Position numbers and translations under genes: made by a program. From Tetracentron sinense (Eukaryota > Streptophyta > Magnoliopsida > Trochodendrales > Trochodendraceae): a stretch of DNA of 64,000 nucleotides. Below the pieces are notes generated by a model. The model saw nothing but the letters and a program-made list of their open reading frames with translations, was not told where the DNA came from and made no database searches. How positions within the stretch are numbered: position 1 is the first letter of the stretch; each line of letters starts with the position of its first letter. The stretch spans positions 43,347,965 to 43,411,964 of the forward strand of contig CM026557.1 in NCBI GenBank assembly GCA_015143295.1. The letters run 5' to 3'. Shown here piece after piece: positions 1-11,715 of this stretch.

Positions 1-1330
1 TTGGTTATATTAAAGAGCTTAGACATCTCTCGCTCTTGTATTTTTAATGGAAAGATTCAGTGAAGTTTTTTTTTTTCACAGAAAGATTCCTAGCAACTCA
101 CTAGGATATCTGCACAAGGGAGGAAAATTGTCGAAAGGTTTTTGCATTGTCCTCCAAGGTTTTAAATTTCGATAAGATTTCATAGAATTTCGCAAAATCT
201 CGGTTTCATCCAATCCCAACGGCATTGATACAGAGTGAATTTCGGGTTACACGATTTTTCAGGTCAAATTTCGGAATTTCGACAATATTTTGAAATTTTA
301 TTTTTAACTAGGTTTTTTTTTTTTAATTAAAATTCTGAAATGTTTTGATATTTTTATCAAAATTTTTTGAAATTTCATAAATTTATATATTAATATTAAA
401 AATATATATATTTATATAAATATAAAATTTTAATAAATATTATTTTTCACATATATATATTTAATAAAATATTAATAAATTGGAATCCAAAATCCCGTCG
501 AGATACCACAATTTTTCGAAATGGCACAAAGTAGTTTGGGTTGCTTCGATTTTCTATTCAATCGAAGTTCTTGTCCATGGTTAATCCTACAATGCTAGGT
601 CGACTTTCCAGTTGTCCACTTTCAGGTGATTTTTACTTATTTTTATCTTTTATTTTTATTTTTATGTGGATATCATTTACCAACATTAGTACGGTTAATG
701 GTTAGCTTAGGCATTGGAGCTCTTGCAACTCATACCCGGGGGATTGGATCCCCAGCCCCCCCCCCCCCCCCCCCCCCCCCAATAAAGAGGCTACACCCCA
801 CCATTGGTGCAAGAGGCGGGGTATACTTATTTTTATACAGGAAGACAAAATAAATATGGTGGGACCCACAAAAAGTGTAATATTATTTTGTTTTCTTGTA
901 CAAAATTAGGGGAGAGTGGACGGCTTGTCTTCTTGTATAAAAATAGGGGAGAGTGGACGACCGGAAAATGGACCTAGCGTTGCTCTAGTTAATAAAATAG
1001 TAGTATCTTGTGGACCGAGCAGTCCACTACTATTTAATAGGCCCTAGGGCCCCGGGTCACAAGGACCAGTTATTAAATTCATGAAAGAAATAATAGAGTT
1101 TGATTTTTTTATTTTTTTTTTCTTTCATATTTAATGAATAATCTCTTATAAAAATACCAAATTACTCTTACATTTAATAGAATAATATTTAATACATATG
1201 GGTAAAATAGTATGATGAAAGTTAACAAGTTCACATATTGAGTGAAGGATAGTTTTCCACGTAACTAAATTAACTTTAATATATGTTTTTTCCTAAAGAT
1301 GGATGAACTCAAGTGTTAAAAAGGAGATTG
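1..1330. other. AT-rich intergenic DNA, no gene seen
   Basis: I see no supported gene here. Positions about 165-480 are rich in AAATTTCG/GAAATTT motifs, and a diverged relative lies at about 3190-3360, so this is probably an old repeat. A 25-base C homopolymer lies at 756-780. Two short copies of an AGGGGAGAGTGGACG motif lie between 905 and 962. Short open frames across the poly-C tract look accidental. Confidence 0.5.
756..780. repeat. poly-C homopolymer, 25 C
   Basis: This is an uninterrupted run of 25 cytosines after CCCAG and before AATAAAG. Its length is probably unreliable in any assembly. Confidence 0.9.
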
Positions 1331-1334
1331 GGTC

Positions 1335-1672
1335 AGTCAATCACGATTGAACTTAGAGAGAGTTCAATCACACACATAGGTCAACACATATCATTTTTAA
1401 CCTTTATTAACCGTAGTTAAAATTCACTAATAGTTAGGATTCAATAATCTAACCTTAGTTTTTAGAATTTTTAAAAAAATAATTAACCCTATGGTTAAAA
1501 TTTCTTTACTCAATGATTAATTTTCTTTTAATATTTTTTTCTAAAAACCAAGGTTAGATTGTTGAACTGTAAAGGTTAGTAAATTTTAATCACGATTAAT
1601 AGAGGTTAAAAGGATAGGACACGTGTTGACCTGTGAGTGTGATTGAACTCTCCCTAAGTTCAATCACGATCA
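1335..1672. mobile_element. Foldback (palindromic) MITE, copy 1
   Basis: The two ends are inverted copies. The left end reads CAATCACGATTGAACTTAG followed by GAGAGTTCAATCAC and GGTCAACAC. The right end carries the reverse complement (GTGTTGACC, GTGATTGAACTCTCC, CTAAGTTCAATCACGAT). The middle holds the inverted TTAACC/GGTTAA and TCTAACCTTAG/CCAAGGTTAGA motifs also found in the large foldback near 46 kb. There is no coding capacity. Superfamily is not assigned because I could not define a target duplication. Confidence 0.7.
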
Positions 1673-1744
1673 GCTATGATGCGATATGTTAAAAAGGAGG
1701 GTGTGACCTAGTAAGGACTGGCCGATAAGATGTCATCTTCACTG

Positions 1745-2007
1745 CTTTATTTCCCTTCAGGACGAGTCCTTTGAGCTTTGGCCAAACACCTCTTTTTTTC
1801 ATAACAAGGAACCCCAAGGCCACCCTTGGGGTAAACCAGGTATCCCAAGCGCATGCAAGACCCCGTAACCCACATGAACCTATAAGCCCAAGGCCTATGA
1901 ACACCATGGAACCTTGTGCGGGTGACCCCAAGGGGATGACAAGAGTTGAACTCGGGACTTTCGCTTCCTGAGGCGTAGTCCCTTGCCAATTGAGCTATCC
2001 CTTGAGG
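1745..2007 (-). mobile_element. Probable tRNA-derived SINE
   Basis: The minus strand begins with a tRNA-like head at about 2007-1945. It has an A-box-like TAGCTCAATTGG and, about 40 bases later, a B-box-like GAGTTCAACTC. This is followed by about 190 bases of unrelated body. The B box is degenerate and no poly(A) tail or target duplication was defined, so the boundaries are approximate. It is not a functional tRNA gene because no acceptor stem closes. Confidence 0.45.
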
Positions 2008-2087
2008 TTAGCTCTTTATCATCTGGGCCTCTAGAGAACTGTCTATAATCTCTCTTTATCATCTAGCCTCTGGAGAGAGATTGGGTC

Positions 2088-2300
2088 ATAGTCAATTGTG
2101 ATTGAACTTAAGGAGAGTTCAATCGTACACATGGATCAACATGTGTTCATTTTAATTTTTACTAATTGTGATTAAAATTTCCTAATATTGTTGAACCCTA
2201 AGGGTTAGTGAATCATAACCACAATTAATAACGGTTTAAGAGACACTTGTTGACCTGTGGGTGCGATTGAGCACTCCCTAAGTTCAATTGCAATTGACTA
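2088..2300. mobile_element. Foldback MITE, copy 2
   Basis: The left arm has GTCAATTGTGATTGAACTTA, GAGAGTTCAATCG and GATCAACATG. The right arm is the inverted counterpart (GTTGACCTGTGGGTGCGATTG, TTCAATTGCAATTGAC). It is shorter than its neighbours, and the centre carries CCCTAAGGGTTAGTGAATC. Same family as the copies at 1335 and 2361. Confidence 0.65.
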
Positions 2301-2360
2301 ATTCAAACTCCTCTAAAGATCAAAAAAAAAAAAAAAAAACCTCCTCTAAAGATCCATAAC

Positions 2361-2700
2361 AGTCAATTGTGATTGAACTCTCCCCAATTTCCATCGCACC
2401 TACACCTACAGGTCAACATGTCCATTTTAACCTCTATTAATTATGGTTACAATTCACTAACCCTTAGGTTTAACAATATAATTTGGTTTTAGAAATAATA
2501 TTAACAAAATATTTAACTCTAGTTAAGAATTTTAACCCTTACATTAACACTAATAAAAAAATAAAAATAAAATCGAAGAATATAGTGTTCAACCCCAATA
2601 GTTAGAATCTTAACCACAGTTAATAAAAATTTTAAAAAGACACATGTCGACATGTGGGTGTGATTGAACTCTACTAAGTGAGTTCAATTGTAATTGATTG
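2361..2700. mobile_element. Foldback MITE, copy 3
   Basis: The arms start with CAGTCAATTGTGATTGAACTC on the left and end with the inverted GAGTTCAATTGTAATTGATTG on the right. GGTCAACATGTCC and ACATGTCGACATGTGGG lie inside the arms. The central part has TTAACC/ATTCACTAACCCTTAGG opposite AATAGTTAGAATCTTAACC. This is the third copy in a row, separated by short CTCTAAAGATC-type spacers. Confidence 0.65.
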
Positions 2701-2788
2701 TGATCAGAACTCGGGATGCCGATCTCGCCTCAGGGATCCAGCTAGCATTTTCCACTCCTGGGCGGGCCGTGGCATATGCCTTTATGCA

Positions 2789-3109
2789 TAGGGATGGCAA
2801 TTTGACCCGCCCCTATAGGGGCGGCTTTTTTTCTAATTAATCGGGGACACGGCGGGGATGGGTTAAAAAATCATGCCCCAACTCAGTTTCGGGGCGGGGC
2901 GGGGCGGGGCGGGGCGGTTTTAGTATACCCAGCCCCGGTGCCCCACCCCGCCCCGCCCCGGAACCACTTTATATATATATATATAGATATATAAAGAGGG
3001 GCGGGTCAAGGATCTTATAAGCGGGGTGGGGCGGTTTCACCACATATAAGCCTTGGTCGGAGGCGGGGCCAGGCCGGGGAGGTAGAAACCCGCCCCATTG
3101 CCATTCCTA
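2789..3109. mobile_element. GC-rich hAT-type MITE with 8-bp target duplication
   Basis: The 321-bp element starts TAGGGATGGCAAT and ends with the near-inverse ATTGCCATTCCTA. It is flanked on both sides by TTTATGCA (2781-2788 and 3110-3117), an 8-bp duplication typical of hAT elements. The inside is unusually G/C-rich for this window. One strand has a run of GGGGC units at about 2890-2920, followed by CCCCGCC runs on the same strand that can pair with them. It has no open frame, so it would be non-autonomous. Confidence 0.85.
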
Positions 3110-3117
3110 TTTATGCA

Positions 3118-4836
3118 GATGTCTGAATCAAGCTGCACGATACCCAACATTTATCTCCTTCCGTATATGGTCCAGTATATAAGGTTAGAATTTAATTTTC
3201 GTTCCAACTTCCAACCCATTTGCACATTTCGACCGAATTGTTTGGGTGAAATTTCAGAATTTCAGTCAAATTTTCAGATATTTAATTTCAAATACATTTT
3301 TTTAACTGTTTTTAATAAAATAGCAAAATATTCCGGAATATTTTGAAATATTCTGAAATTTATCTCATATCACAAACCATTTACCCCACCCAAAAGGGTA
3401 AGGGGAAAGAAAGTAAGTTATAAATACATAAAGCTTCGTTTGTTTGGAGGAATACCTTGTGAAAAAGAAATATTCTCAATTAAAAAATTCTCTTCATTTT
3501 CAAAAAAAAAAACTCTCAAAAACAAAGTAAAACTAGAGAATTAATTGCAATTAAAACTTATTTTATAGCATTTCAAACCCAAAAAAATAGTTGTTCTCTT
3601 AAAAATAGTTCAGTGCACCTATTTTTCCTCCAAACCAACGCAGCCTAAAGAAAATGTCTTACCCGACCTACCCCACCCGTTGACAGCCCTACCCCTATGT
3701 ACAACTAGCATAAACCATGATAGCAAAATAGTCTAATTGCACTTGCAAATTAGGCTTAGGGATATGATAGCAAAATAGGCTACATGCAGTCTTTGGCTGA
3801 GCCTGGGCTTGGGATGCTTTTTTGGTCTTATAGGTTTATAGGTTTAGGTCGGTTGTGGGCTGAAATCATCAGACTTTCAAAAGGCCTATCCAATTTGGTA
3901 TGCTTTTTAACTGGGCTTGCTTGTATTTGATGTTAATCCGTAAATAATTAGCCTGCAGCCTCGCGTATAGGTTTGCACGCTTATATAACTATTGGGTCGG
4001 GCTCAGGCCCGAATGTTGAGCCTTCGCGCATAAGATGAGCTCGATTAGCCTCTCTGGACTCAGGCTTAACACATGGCAGCTGACTTGGTCGAGTGAAGGG
4101 GTTAGCATGTGTTACAACCTATTTAGTAGAGAATAAATTAAGAGGTTGGTGATATTTAGATTAGGTTTTCATTGGAATTACATTGTCTTTTAGAGTTTGA
4201 ATTATATGGGTTTCCTCGTAAGGGTTTTAGTTAGTCTATAAATAAGCTAGGTATTTAGCTATGAGGGGAGAAAAATATGAGAATTTGTAAAGAGGTTTTT
4301 GTCCTCCCTGAAGTGGCATCCATGGAGATTAGCCCCCTCAAAGTGGTCATATCAATAGATAGTGGTTTATTTTATGTCCAAATTTTTTTTGTATTCAGGT
4401 TTCTAACATGTTATCCCACCTTAGATAGTGGTTTATTTTGTGTCCTTTTATTTTATTTTTTATTCCGATTCGAACACTTATGCCACCTCATCCTAGCTTT
4501 ACTTGGCAAGTTTATCCCAAGAAACCAATGCAACGCCGGAAAAGCATAGCCCGTTTCTCCTCTCTGATCAGAAGGTGAAAAAATACATGAGATGAGCTAA
4601 ACCCGAGCCCAAACTGTGGGCAGTAGGCCTACGTTTGATCTGGATCAGGCTTATGTGTTAACTCACAAGGCACACTTGGGCCAAGCCAAGTCATAGTCAC
4701 TTGGTCCAGGATTTTTAAGCCTGTCTTAGGCCTGATATATAATAAAACTAATATATTTTCTAGCATCATCTGACCAATTTTATGAAAAAAAAAAATTAAT
4801 CAAAAATTTCAAAAGAATTTTAAATCATGTGTAAAG
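3118..4836. other. Intergenic DNA, no gene seen
   Basis: AT-rich sequence. A segment near 3655-3692 reads like the right end of another GGGTGGGG-rich miniature element (CCCGTTGACAGCCCTA), but I found no matching left end. A repeated TAGTGGTTTATTTT phrase at about 4360 and 4427 is a short local duplication. Short open frames at 3098-3346 and 4277-4549 have no recognisable domain. Confidence 0.4.
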
Positions 4837-4845
4837 TACCATCAG

Positions 4846-5012
4846 CCACCCCCACCTCTTGCATGAGTGGTAGGGGTGTGGCCTTTCCATATTGGAGGTC
4901 TAGGTATCTAATCCCACCCGGGTAAGAGTAAGCAAGAGCTCCACTACCCAAGCTAACCCCTACTGACAGACTCCACTAGGAATTTCTATCATCAAAAAAA
5001 AAAAAAAAAAGT
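4846..5012 (+). mobile_element. SINE with poly(A) tail and target duplication
   Basis: This short element begins CCACCCCCACCTCTTGCATG. It contains a B-box-like region (GGTATCTAATCCCACC) and ends in ATCATC followed by 17 A. The flanks carry TACCATCAG at 4837-4845 and 5013-5021, a direct duplication of the target. The head and tail arrangement matches plant tRNA-related SINEs of the Au type, though the family assignment is from memory of the consensus style. Confidence 0.75.
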
Positions 5013-5021
5013 TACCATCAG

Positions 5022-8000
5022 ATAGACTAGACAACGATGATAGTACACACTACACATGTAGTGGGAGACCTTTCATTTGATGGAACCCCACTTAAACGAT
5101 CTTATAGGGCTGCATTATATATCACATTATTTAATAGAAAATATATCTGTGCATAGATTTTCATTAAACAATACAAATTTTGTAATGTTAAAAGTTAAAT
5201 ATTTTTCTTTTGTTCATGTCTATGTTAGTATATCGCACGGGTTTTGCTAATAATAATAATAAGCCAATGATGCCAATGCTTGGAAATTAATCCAAATCGT
5301 TGGATATTGAAATGATGACATCATAAAAATGTATATGACCTCATTTTTCTCTCATCTATTTGCATAACAAAAAATCAAACAATTGGATTGGTGTGTATCC
5401 ACTAGAGAAGAGAACCAAAATTTCAAACTAGGGCATCATGCTTGATAACACACCCTATGATATTGTAGAAGATTCTCCAGAGGTATTTGGTGGGTTGTGA
5501 CCAGCATCGTGCATCCATGTAAGCATGATGAAAGTAATGTAAGAGTGTTACCCACTTTAGTCATGATCATAGGAGCCTTCAAGTAAGCCAAACCAAGCAA
5601 TAAATCATAAATAATTTTCAATTCATCAATCAGTGTAAGTGTGTAACTAATAAAAGAATGAATATAAAATTTCATTTCCACTATGTATGTATATGTATAG
5701 AGAGAGAGCTGTTAGGTAGCATATGCGTGACACATAGGCAAGCGTTTAAACGACATGTGTCACTCTTTTGGGCTCATAACAAAAACTTAATGTGAGTTTT
5801 CCTTCTCTCACGCATGATAAAAAAATCAATTCAATTGGAATTGGAGATGTCACTGACATCCTAATGGATGTATGACTTAAATTATGTCTCATTATACCTA
5901 TGGATTAATGTTAACTAAATAGGGGTTAATGGTGAATAACATATCTTCAATCGGACTGATTTTTTTATTACGTGTTAAGGAATATGCATGTATCACGAAT
6001 TTTTCTTGTGGACGCAAATAAGTGTCACATGTCGCTCAAGGCAAAGGTGTACGTGTACTTCTTTCTTAGTGTTCCTAGCTCTTTCAAATTATCAAAACAA
6101 CTTTCAGTCACATTTTTTTAAAAAAAAGTATTTATATATATATGTTCTCTCTCACTGTTCCCCTTTAAATGTTCAAAAAAAAAAAAAAATCAATCATAAA
6201 ACAAAGGATTCTTTTCATCAGTAGAATCATGGCCGACCATGGCAACATCAACGAATGCATGCTCTTCTCTTTAAAGTACATTTTCCCTAACTTTGGCATA
6301 GGTGGAGGAATATAAATTAGTAATCTTCTTTACTTTAACTTAGGTGGAAGCTTGTATTTTCTCCCACCTAATGATGGCCGACCAGACCACATTTTATGAA
6401 ACTTAGAAACTTTTTAGGGTTTTGAAAAAATTTCTTGGTGGGGTTTTGATGTCTAACACAGACTCAGAAGACCACCAAAAAGAAAACAGTGTACATGATT
6501 TTGTGTCACCTAAAGTGGGAATAAAGGGGGGTTATTAGGTATGAAGAGCCTTTTTCCAAAGAACACATGATATAGAGAGAGACCTCTCTCTCTCTCTCTC
6601 TCTCTACATATTTGTGTAACAATATAGGTTAACCTTAAGCAATGTGGAGATGCTAGCATGTCCTCTACAGTGGAGGAAAAAGACCCATTGGCATGGCCTA
6701 CAAGACCCTACTGCTTTTTTGGTCGGGCACATGGTTTTGTTCTAAACAAACAAGAAATTATTTGTTTAACTTTAATGTGCCCTATAAGCATCCTTATGCC
6801 GATGAATCGGATTCTAATAGGTAGGTATTTTTGCAACAACTAGCGATTTTCGATTCAAAAACATCGAATTCGGTTTCAAGAGTTTGACAGACATGATTGT
6901 TCTTGATTAGAGTCAACAGGTAAAGTTTGCCGACGGTGATCACATTTTTTTGCAGCTACCATTGTAAAGGCCGCATTGTTGGGTTTATGGTTTAAATTAC
7001 CTGAATGTTGATTATGGCGAATTCCGAAAGAAGAAAAGGGTGATGTACTACTGCTATGAAGGGCTAACCATCGGTAAATGATATCATCAGCAAAAAATGA
7101 AAATTCAATTTATAATTAAAATTTTAAAAAAGGGTTCTTCACCTACTTATTGGCACTCAATGTATTAATCAAGAGTTCAAGACTACCACATTACCATATA
7201 CTGATGTACATGAAAGAAGATATCAGTAATGAGTTAGTTGATGCAGTTCATACATGATTATTCAAGTAGGATTAAACACTAAATATCATGATTCAATATA
7301 TAGTTAAAGAAACTGAGATGAACTTGGATTTGTGGGTATAGAATCAATCATGTGACCCAACTGTCCCCCAAACAGTACCTGATTCTGACTTGATTGCTAT
7401 CTGTAGGAGCATTTGAGAATAATGGAACCTTGGTAGACAAAATCCATAAGCTCAAATACTAGCAAAAGACATATTTTTTGGAACAAAGCTAACAGAAAAA
7501 GAAATTTTCAACACCCCTAGCAAATTCCTAATTCCTAAGTGAATGATCTTAATCAAACTTGTAGATTGTCGCCCTAATTAGTCTTGAAAAATAAAAATAA
7601 AATCGTATATTTGGGTGGTTAGGATCATCCAGTCAGGCTAATTTTTTTACTGGAATATGTCCGATACGAACCCCATTGATCGAACCGGTCCAAATTGATG
7701 AGAATACTGCTTGTACCACGACTATCCCATGTTATGTCAGTATACAAGCCATTCTTGTGTAAAGATCAATCACCATTGAATGTGCATTCAATTGATCTAT
7801 CAGTATTTGAACACATCCACACCATGAGTAAGGTCCACAGTTTAATCCACATTTGTGAATGTTCTTTTCAAATGACAATATCACAGAGAATCAGTACACA
7901 ACAGACACTGGATTCAACATGTGATACAGTTTATGTGTAGAAAAAATTTCTCTTGTTTTTCTCTAATTTTGGATTAGTATAGCTTAGTTTTACAAATTTC

Positions 8001-10070
8001 TGAATCTTATGGGTTTTAAAATTTATTACTTTCTAACTCTCAATAAATGTTTATTTATTGTTTTTTGAAATTTATATGCAAAAAAAAAATGTTTAAATTC
8101 CATAATGTAAGTCCTTATATTTAGGTTTAAATTTGGAGAATGAAGAGAGGATTTTCCAGTTATTTACTTGGTTGGTTGGAGCTTTCTACCTTAGTTTTGG
8201 TCATGGATGTTGGAAGTTTACAAAAGGGAAAGCAGAAGAATCCCTAAAATTGGATAATACCAAAATATATTTGGTATATTTCAGTGAATTTATAAAGCTT
8301 CTCACCCTCCAAAAAAGCAAACAGATAGATTGGGTAGCCAATAAAGGAATCACATGCTATTCTCTCAAGTCACAAGCAATCAAAAGAGAAGCTGCCAAGT
8401 GAGCTCAAGACATCAATGTGTTAGTACCTTTACATCTTTTGGTGCGTAATTCATTCAAGCTTGATCTACCAGCAATACCTACCTAGCATAAAAGAAAATC
8501 ACCAAATACTCGAAAAAGAAAATCTAAAATATTAAAAATCCCACTTAAAATAAGGAAATTAATCCCCATTTACCTATGACACATTGTAAATTCAAATTTT
8601 AAAATTAATTCCGAAAATGGAAAGATACATTTTTAGATCAATTATACTATTTGACAGTGTAAGATGTTAGGATAAGTCGTTATATTATCGTAACGGTTAC
8701 AATTTATGAATTTTCATTGTACAAATGTACACTCTACGACACTATATGACCCTATTATTCTCCATCAGCTCGTTGTAGTTTCTCATAATGCCACTGTCCT
8801 CATTGTGGTCCAAGCCTACTTGCAACTGTTTGAGATCGGTTAGATTAAAATGTATTCATTTCCGTAATCTTTATTTTTCTTTTTACATACTATAAGTAAA
8901 AAGTAATTGGTACAAATTAAAAGACTCTAAGAAGACAATCATATAGGACACGGGTGAAATTAATAAATGATAGTACACACCTTTGATCAAAGATATGGAT
9001 CTTAATAAACTAAAATAGCATAATTCATGATTCACGTTACTGACTTCAAATAATTGAGATAAAGTTCTAACAAAGAAAAAAATATATTGTTAATGAATAC
9101 ACTTTCAAATATTTTCTCACTATCTCAATCTACATCGCATCATGTTTTATGTAGCATCTATCTTTAAATGAATAAAAATACATCGATACTATATTGCGAT
9201 ACAGCGATCAAGCTCTGTATCTTCGCATGATGCGCATATTTCCGATCGAAAGGTGACTAGGACTTTATCGCATTGCCCGACAAATTTGTAATCGTGCCCC
9301 CTGTTGAATTAAGGGTGCCCGGTCATCGTGATCAAACCCTAACTTTACAGCACAACATTGAATCAACCCATACATTTGTTAATTTTCTTAATCAAATAGT
9401 TCATCTTTAACTAATCAAGGTCAATTTCATAGTATATATCTTTTAGTGCAATACACGTGCTAGCTACTAATTCTTAAAAAAAAAAAAAAAAAAGAGATTT
9501 CACCAAACTATAAAAATATCATCTTTAATCAAATAAATAAAGAAATAAGAAATTCCATAAATGAACACTCCTACAAAAAAAAAAAAATTCTAACACCCTC
9601 ACAAGATACATCTTCATCAGCCCCTTAGATCATGGGAGCGCAAGTGGAATCCGTACAATTCCTTTTTGTCTTTTTCTTTCACACGTGTATCTCCTTTCTA
9701 CTAGAAAAGAAAACCTCCACTTTAACCAACTTCATTTTCGGCTCGCACTAGGGTACTCTCAGTACCATTACACTTATAATACTACCATCAATCCAGACCA
9801 TCCATCCAACACAAGATTTCGATCCAAAAGACTACTAGCCAGAGTTGATTATGACAATGATTAATCATAATCGGATCCATCACAGCCCTCCATTTTATGG
9901 AGCCCCTGATGATCAAACAGGTCCATACGGTTGTATGATCAGGACTTCAAAATGCATGCAATTATGATAAAAACTTAAAGAGTATTATATTAGAATACTC
10001 CGGAGAGTATAGAGTACTTAAGTCTTAAAATATAATTATGAAAAAGCAAAAAGAAAACAGAAAAGAAGTT
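5022..10070. other. Intergenic DNA upstream of the kinase gene
   Basis: I recognise no gene in this 5-kb stretch. It contains a (CT)n microsatellite at about 6581-6606, several A homopolymers, and many TA-rich segments. An 89-codon open frame at 8133-8402 has no domain I know. A (CT)/A-rich sequence and weak palindromes precede the kinase promoter. Confidence 0.4.
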
Positions 10071-10074
10071 CAGT

Positions 10075-10081
10075 TATAAAT
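10075..10081 (+). promoter_or_regulatory. TATA box of the UCN-type kinase gene
   Basis: TATAAAT lies 83 bases before the ATG and just upstream of a long pyrimidine tract. This is the usual plant arrangement, with transcription expected to start about 30 bases downstream near 10105-10110. No start-site data are available. Confidence 0.55.
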
Positions 10082-10107
10082 CCCAAAAGCAAGACCTCAG
10101 AGAAACC

Positions 10108-10160
10108 ACCTCTCTCTCTCTCTCTCTCTTTCCTCTCTCTCTTCTCTTTCTCTCTCTTCT
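10108..10160 (+). repeat. Pyrimidine-rich (CT)n leader
   Basis: A nearly uninterrupted CT tract fills the predicted 5' untranslated leader up to the ATG. CT-rich tracts are common in plant leaders near the start of transcription. This one may also vary in length as a microsatellite. Confidence 0.7.
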
Positions 10161-10163
10161 GGT

Positions 10164-11375
10164 ATGGAGACAAAGACGCCGGAACTGGAACTCCACAAGC
10201 TGACCGCGGTCAGAGTCCTGGGCAGAGGAGCCATGGGCACAGTATTCTTGGTTCACGACCGGGTAGCTGACCCTTCTGCCCGCTGCCCGTTCGCACTCAA
10301 AGTGGTCGAGAAATCGAGCCTCCATACAAAATTCGACGCTGACCGACGTGCCCGTTGGGAGGTCTCGGTCCTTTCTCGCCTGAGCTACCCGTTCCTTCCA
10401 ACCCTCTTGGGCAGCCTCGAAACAGACGAGTTCTTAGCTTGGGCAGTGCCGTACTGCCCGGGTGGCGACCTTAACGTTCTCCGTTACCGTCAGACCGACC
10501 GTGTATTCTCCCCGACCGTCATACGCTTCTATATCGCCGAAATCTTATGTGCTCTGGAGCATCTACATGGTATGGGTATCGTATATCGCGATCTCAAACC
10601 CGAAAACGTACTGATACAACAATCCGGCCATATTACTCTCACGGACTTCGACCTTTCCCGGATTCTGACACCCAGAACGGAGAGACCCACTAATACGCCG
10701 GAGTTTGCCGAGCTGGAGGAGCCAGAGTGTAGAAGAAAGCATCGCCGGAATTTGACGCGGCTCATTTCGGGTGTTTCCGATAAAAGATTGAAGAAAGCAA
10801 AGTCCGCGCGTGTTTCGCCGGTGAATCGCCGGAAACCGGATTTCTCAACCGGAGAAAGATCCAACTCGTTTGTGGGTACGGAGGAGTACGTGTCCCCGGA
10901 GGTCGTGCGAGGTGACGGACACGAATTTGCCGTTGATTGGTGGGCTCTCGGGATTTTGACGTACGAGATGATGTATGGAAAGACGCCGTTTCGGGGAAAG
11001 AACCGAAAAGAAACGTTTCGTAACGTTTTGACAAATCCTCCCGAATTTATCGGGAAACGGACGGCTCTGATGGATTTGATCGGACGGTTGTTGGAGAAGA
11101 ACCCCACACGGCGGTTGGGGTATAACGGAGGAGCGACGGAGATCAAACAGCACGAGTTCTTTCGCGGGTTGCGGTGGGATTTGTTAACGGAGGTGTTACG
11201 GCCGCCGTTTCTGGCGTTAAGAGAGGAGGAGTCATTAACGGAGGTGACGACGGAGGATGGGATGGATATTAAGGCGTACTTTCAAAATCTAAGGGCGCAG
11301 CCGTCAGTGCCGATGTCTCCGTTACCGTCACCGTCATCTGATTGCCGGAGAAACATGTCGTTAACGGAATTCTGA
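10164..11375 (+). CDS. UCN: AGC-VIII protein kinase, UNICORN (UCN/UCNL) type
   Basis: Intact 403-residue serine/threonine kinase in one exon. Visible motifs: glycine loop GRGAMGTV (residues 20-27), ATP-binding lysine K46 in FALKV, catalytic loop YRDLKPEN (141-148, D143), and DFD (161-163) in place of DFG, the signature of plant AGC-VIII kinases. The activation segment carries a roughly 70-residue insertion (165-235) with basic clusters RRKHRR and KRLKKAK, then GTEEYVSPE (238-246). The protein ends in MSLTEF. Arabidopsis UCN and UCNL are also intronless and about 404-408 residues; UCN restrains planar growth of ovule integuments and floral organs. The choice between UCN and UCNL needs a tree. 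The ATG at 10164 follows the CT leader directly, with no nearer in-frame alternative. The coding region is far richer in G+C than its flanks. Confidence 0.93.
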   Translation: METKTPELELHKLTAVRVLGRGAMGTVFLVHDRVADPSARCPFALKVVEKSSLHTKFDADRRARWEVSVLSRLSYPFLPTLLGSLETDEFLAWAVPYCPGGDLNVLRYRQTDRVFSPTVIRFYIAEILCALEHLHGMGIVYRDLKPENVLIQQSGHITLTDFDLSRILTPRTERPTNTPEFAELEEPECRRKHRRNLTRLISGVSDKRLKKAKSARVSPVNRRKPDFSTGERSNSFVGTEEYVSPEVVRGDGHEFAVDWWALGILTYEMMYGKTPFRGKNRKETFRNVLTNPPEFIGKRTALMDLIGRLLEKNPTRRLGYNGGATEIKQHEFFRGLRWDLLTEVLRPPFLALREEESLTEVTTEDGMDIKAYFQNLRAQPSVPMSPLPSPSSDCRRNMSLTEF

Positions 11376-11715
11376 TCGTACATGTGTAAGCATTTATTTA
11401 CTTTTAATGGTTGTGGGGTGTACATAAAACATATGTATAGGACTAAAAATCACGTTAATGAGGGGTTAGTTGTACTTTTAAGTTTAAAAAAAGTTATTTA
11501 CTTTAATGGCTTTTATTAAAACATCAGCCCTCCTTTTTTTGACATTTTGGAGCACACCCCCCTCTTCTTTTATAAATTTAGAAATCTCCGGTTTGGGTTT
11601 TTTACAATTTAATAAAATACCCCTTGCTCTTCAAAAGGTTTTAAAATTTGTTCTTGTGAGTCTCTCCCAAGCAGACTCGCCCCAAATAGGCACAAGACAT
11701 TACTGTACTCTTGGA

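Noticed and set aside
626-853. 75-codon open frame over the poly-C tract
   Set aside because: Most of its middle is polyproline from a 25-C homopolymer. No domain or conservation signal.
1945-2007. tRNA gene
   Set aside because: A and B boxes are visible but the acceptor stem does not close and the B box is degenerate. A SINE head explains it better.
8133-8402. 89-codon open frame
   Set aside because: No recognised domain, AT-rich, no promoter context. Its length is near what chance gives in such DNA.
10529-11153. Long minus-strand open frames over the kinase gene
   Set aside because: They are in antisense to a well-supported kinase, have no domain, and arise from the GC-rich codon pattern.
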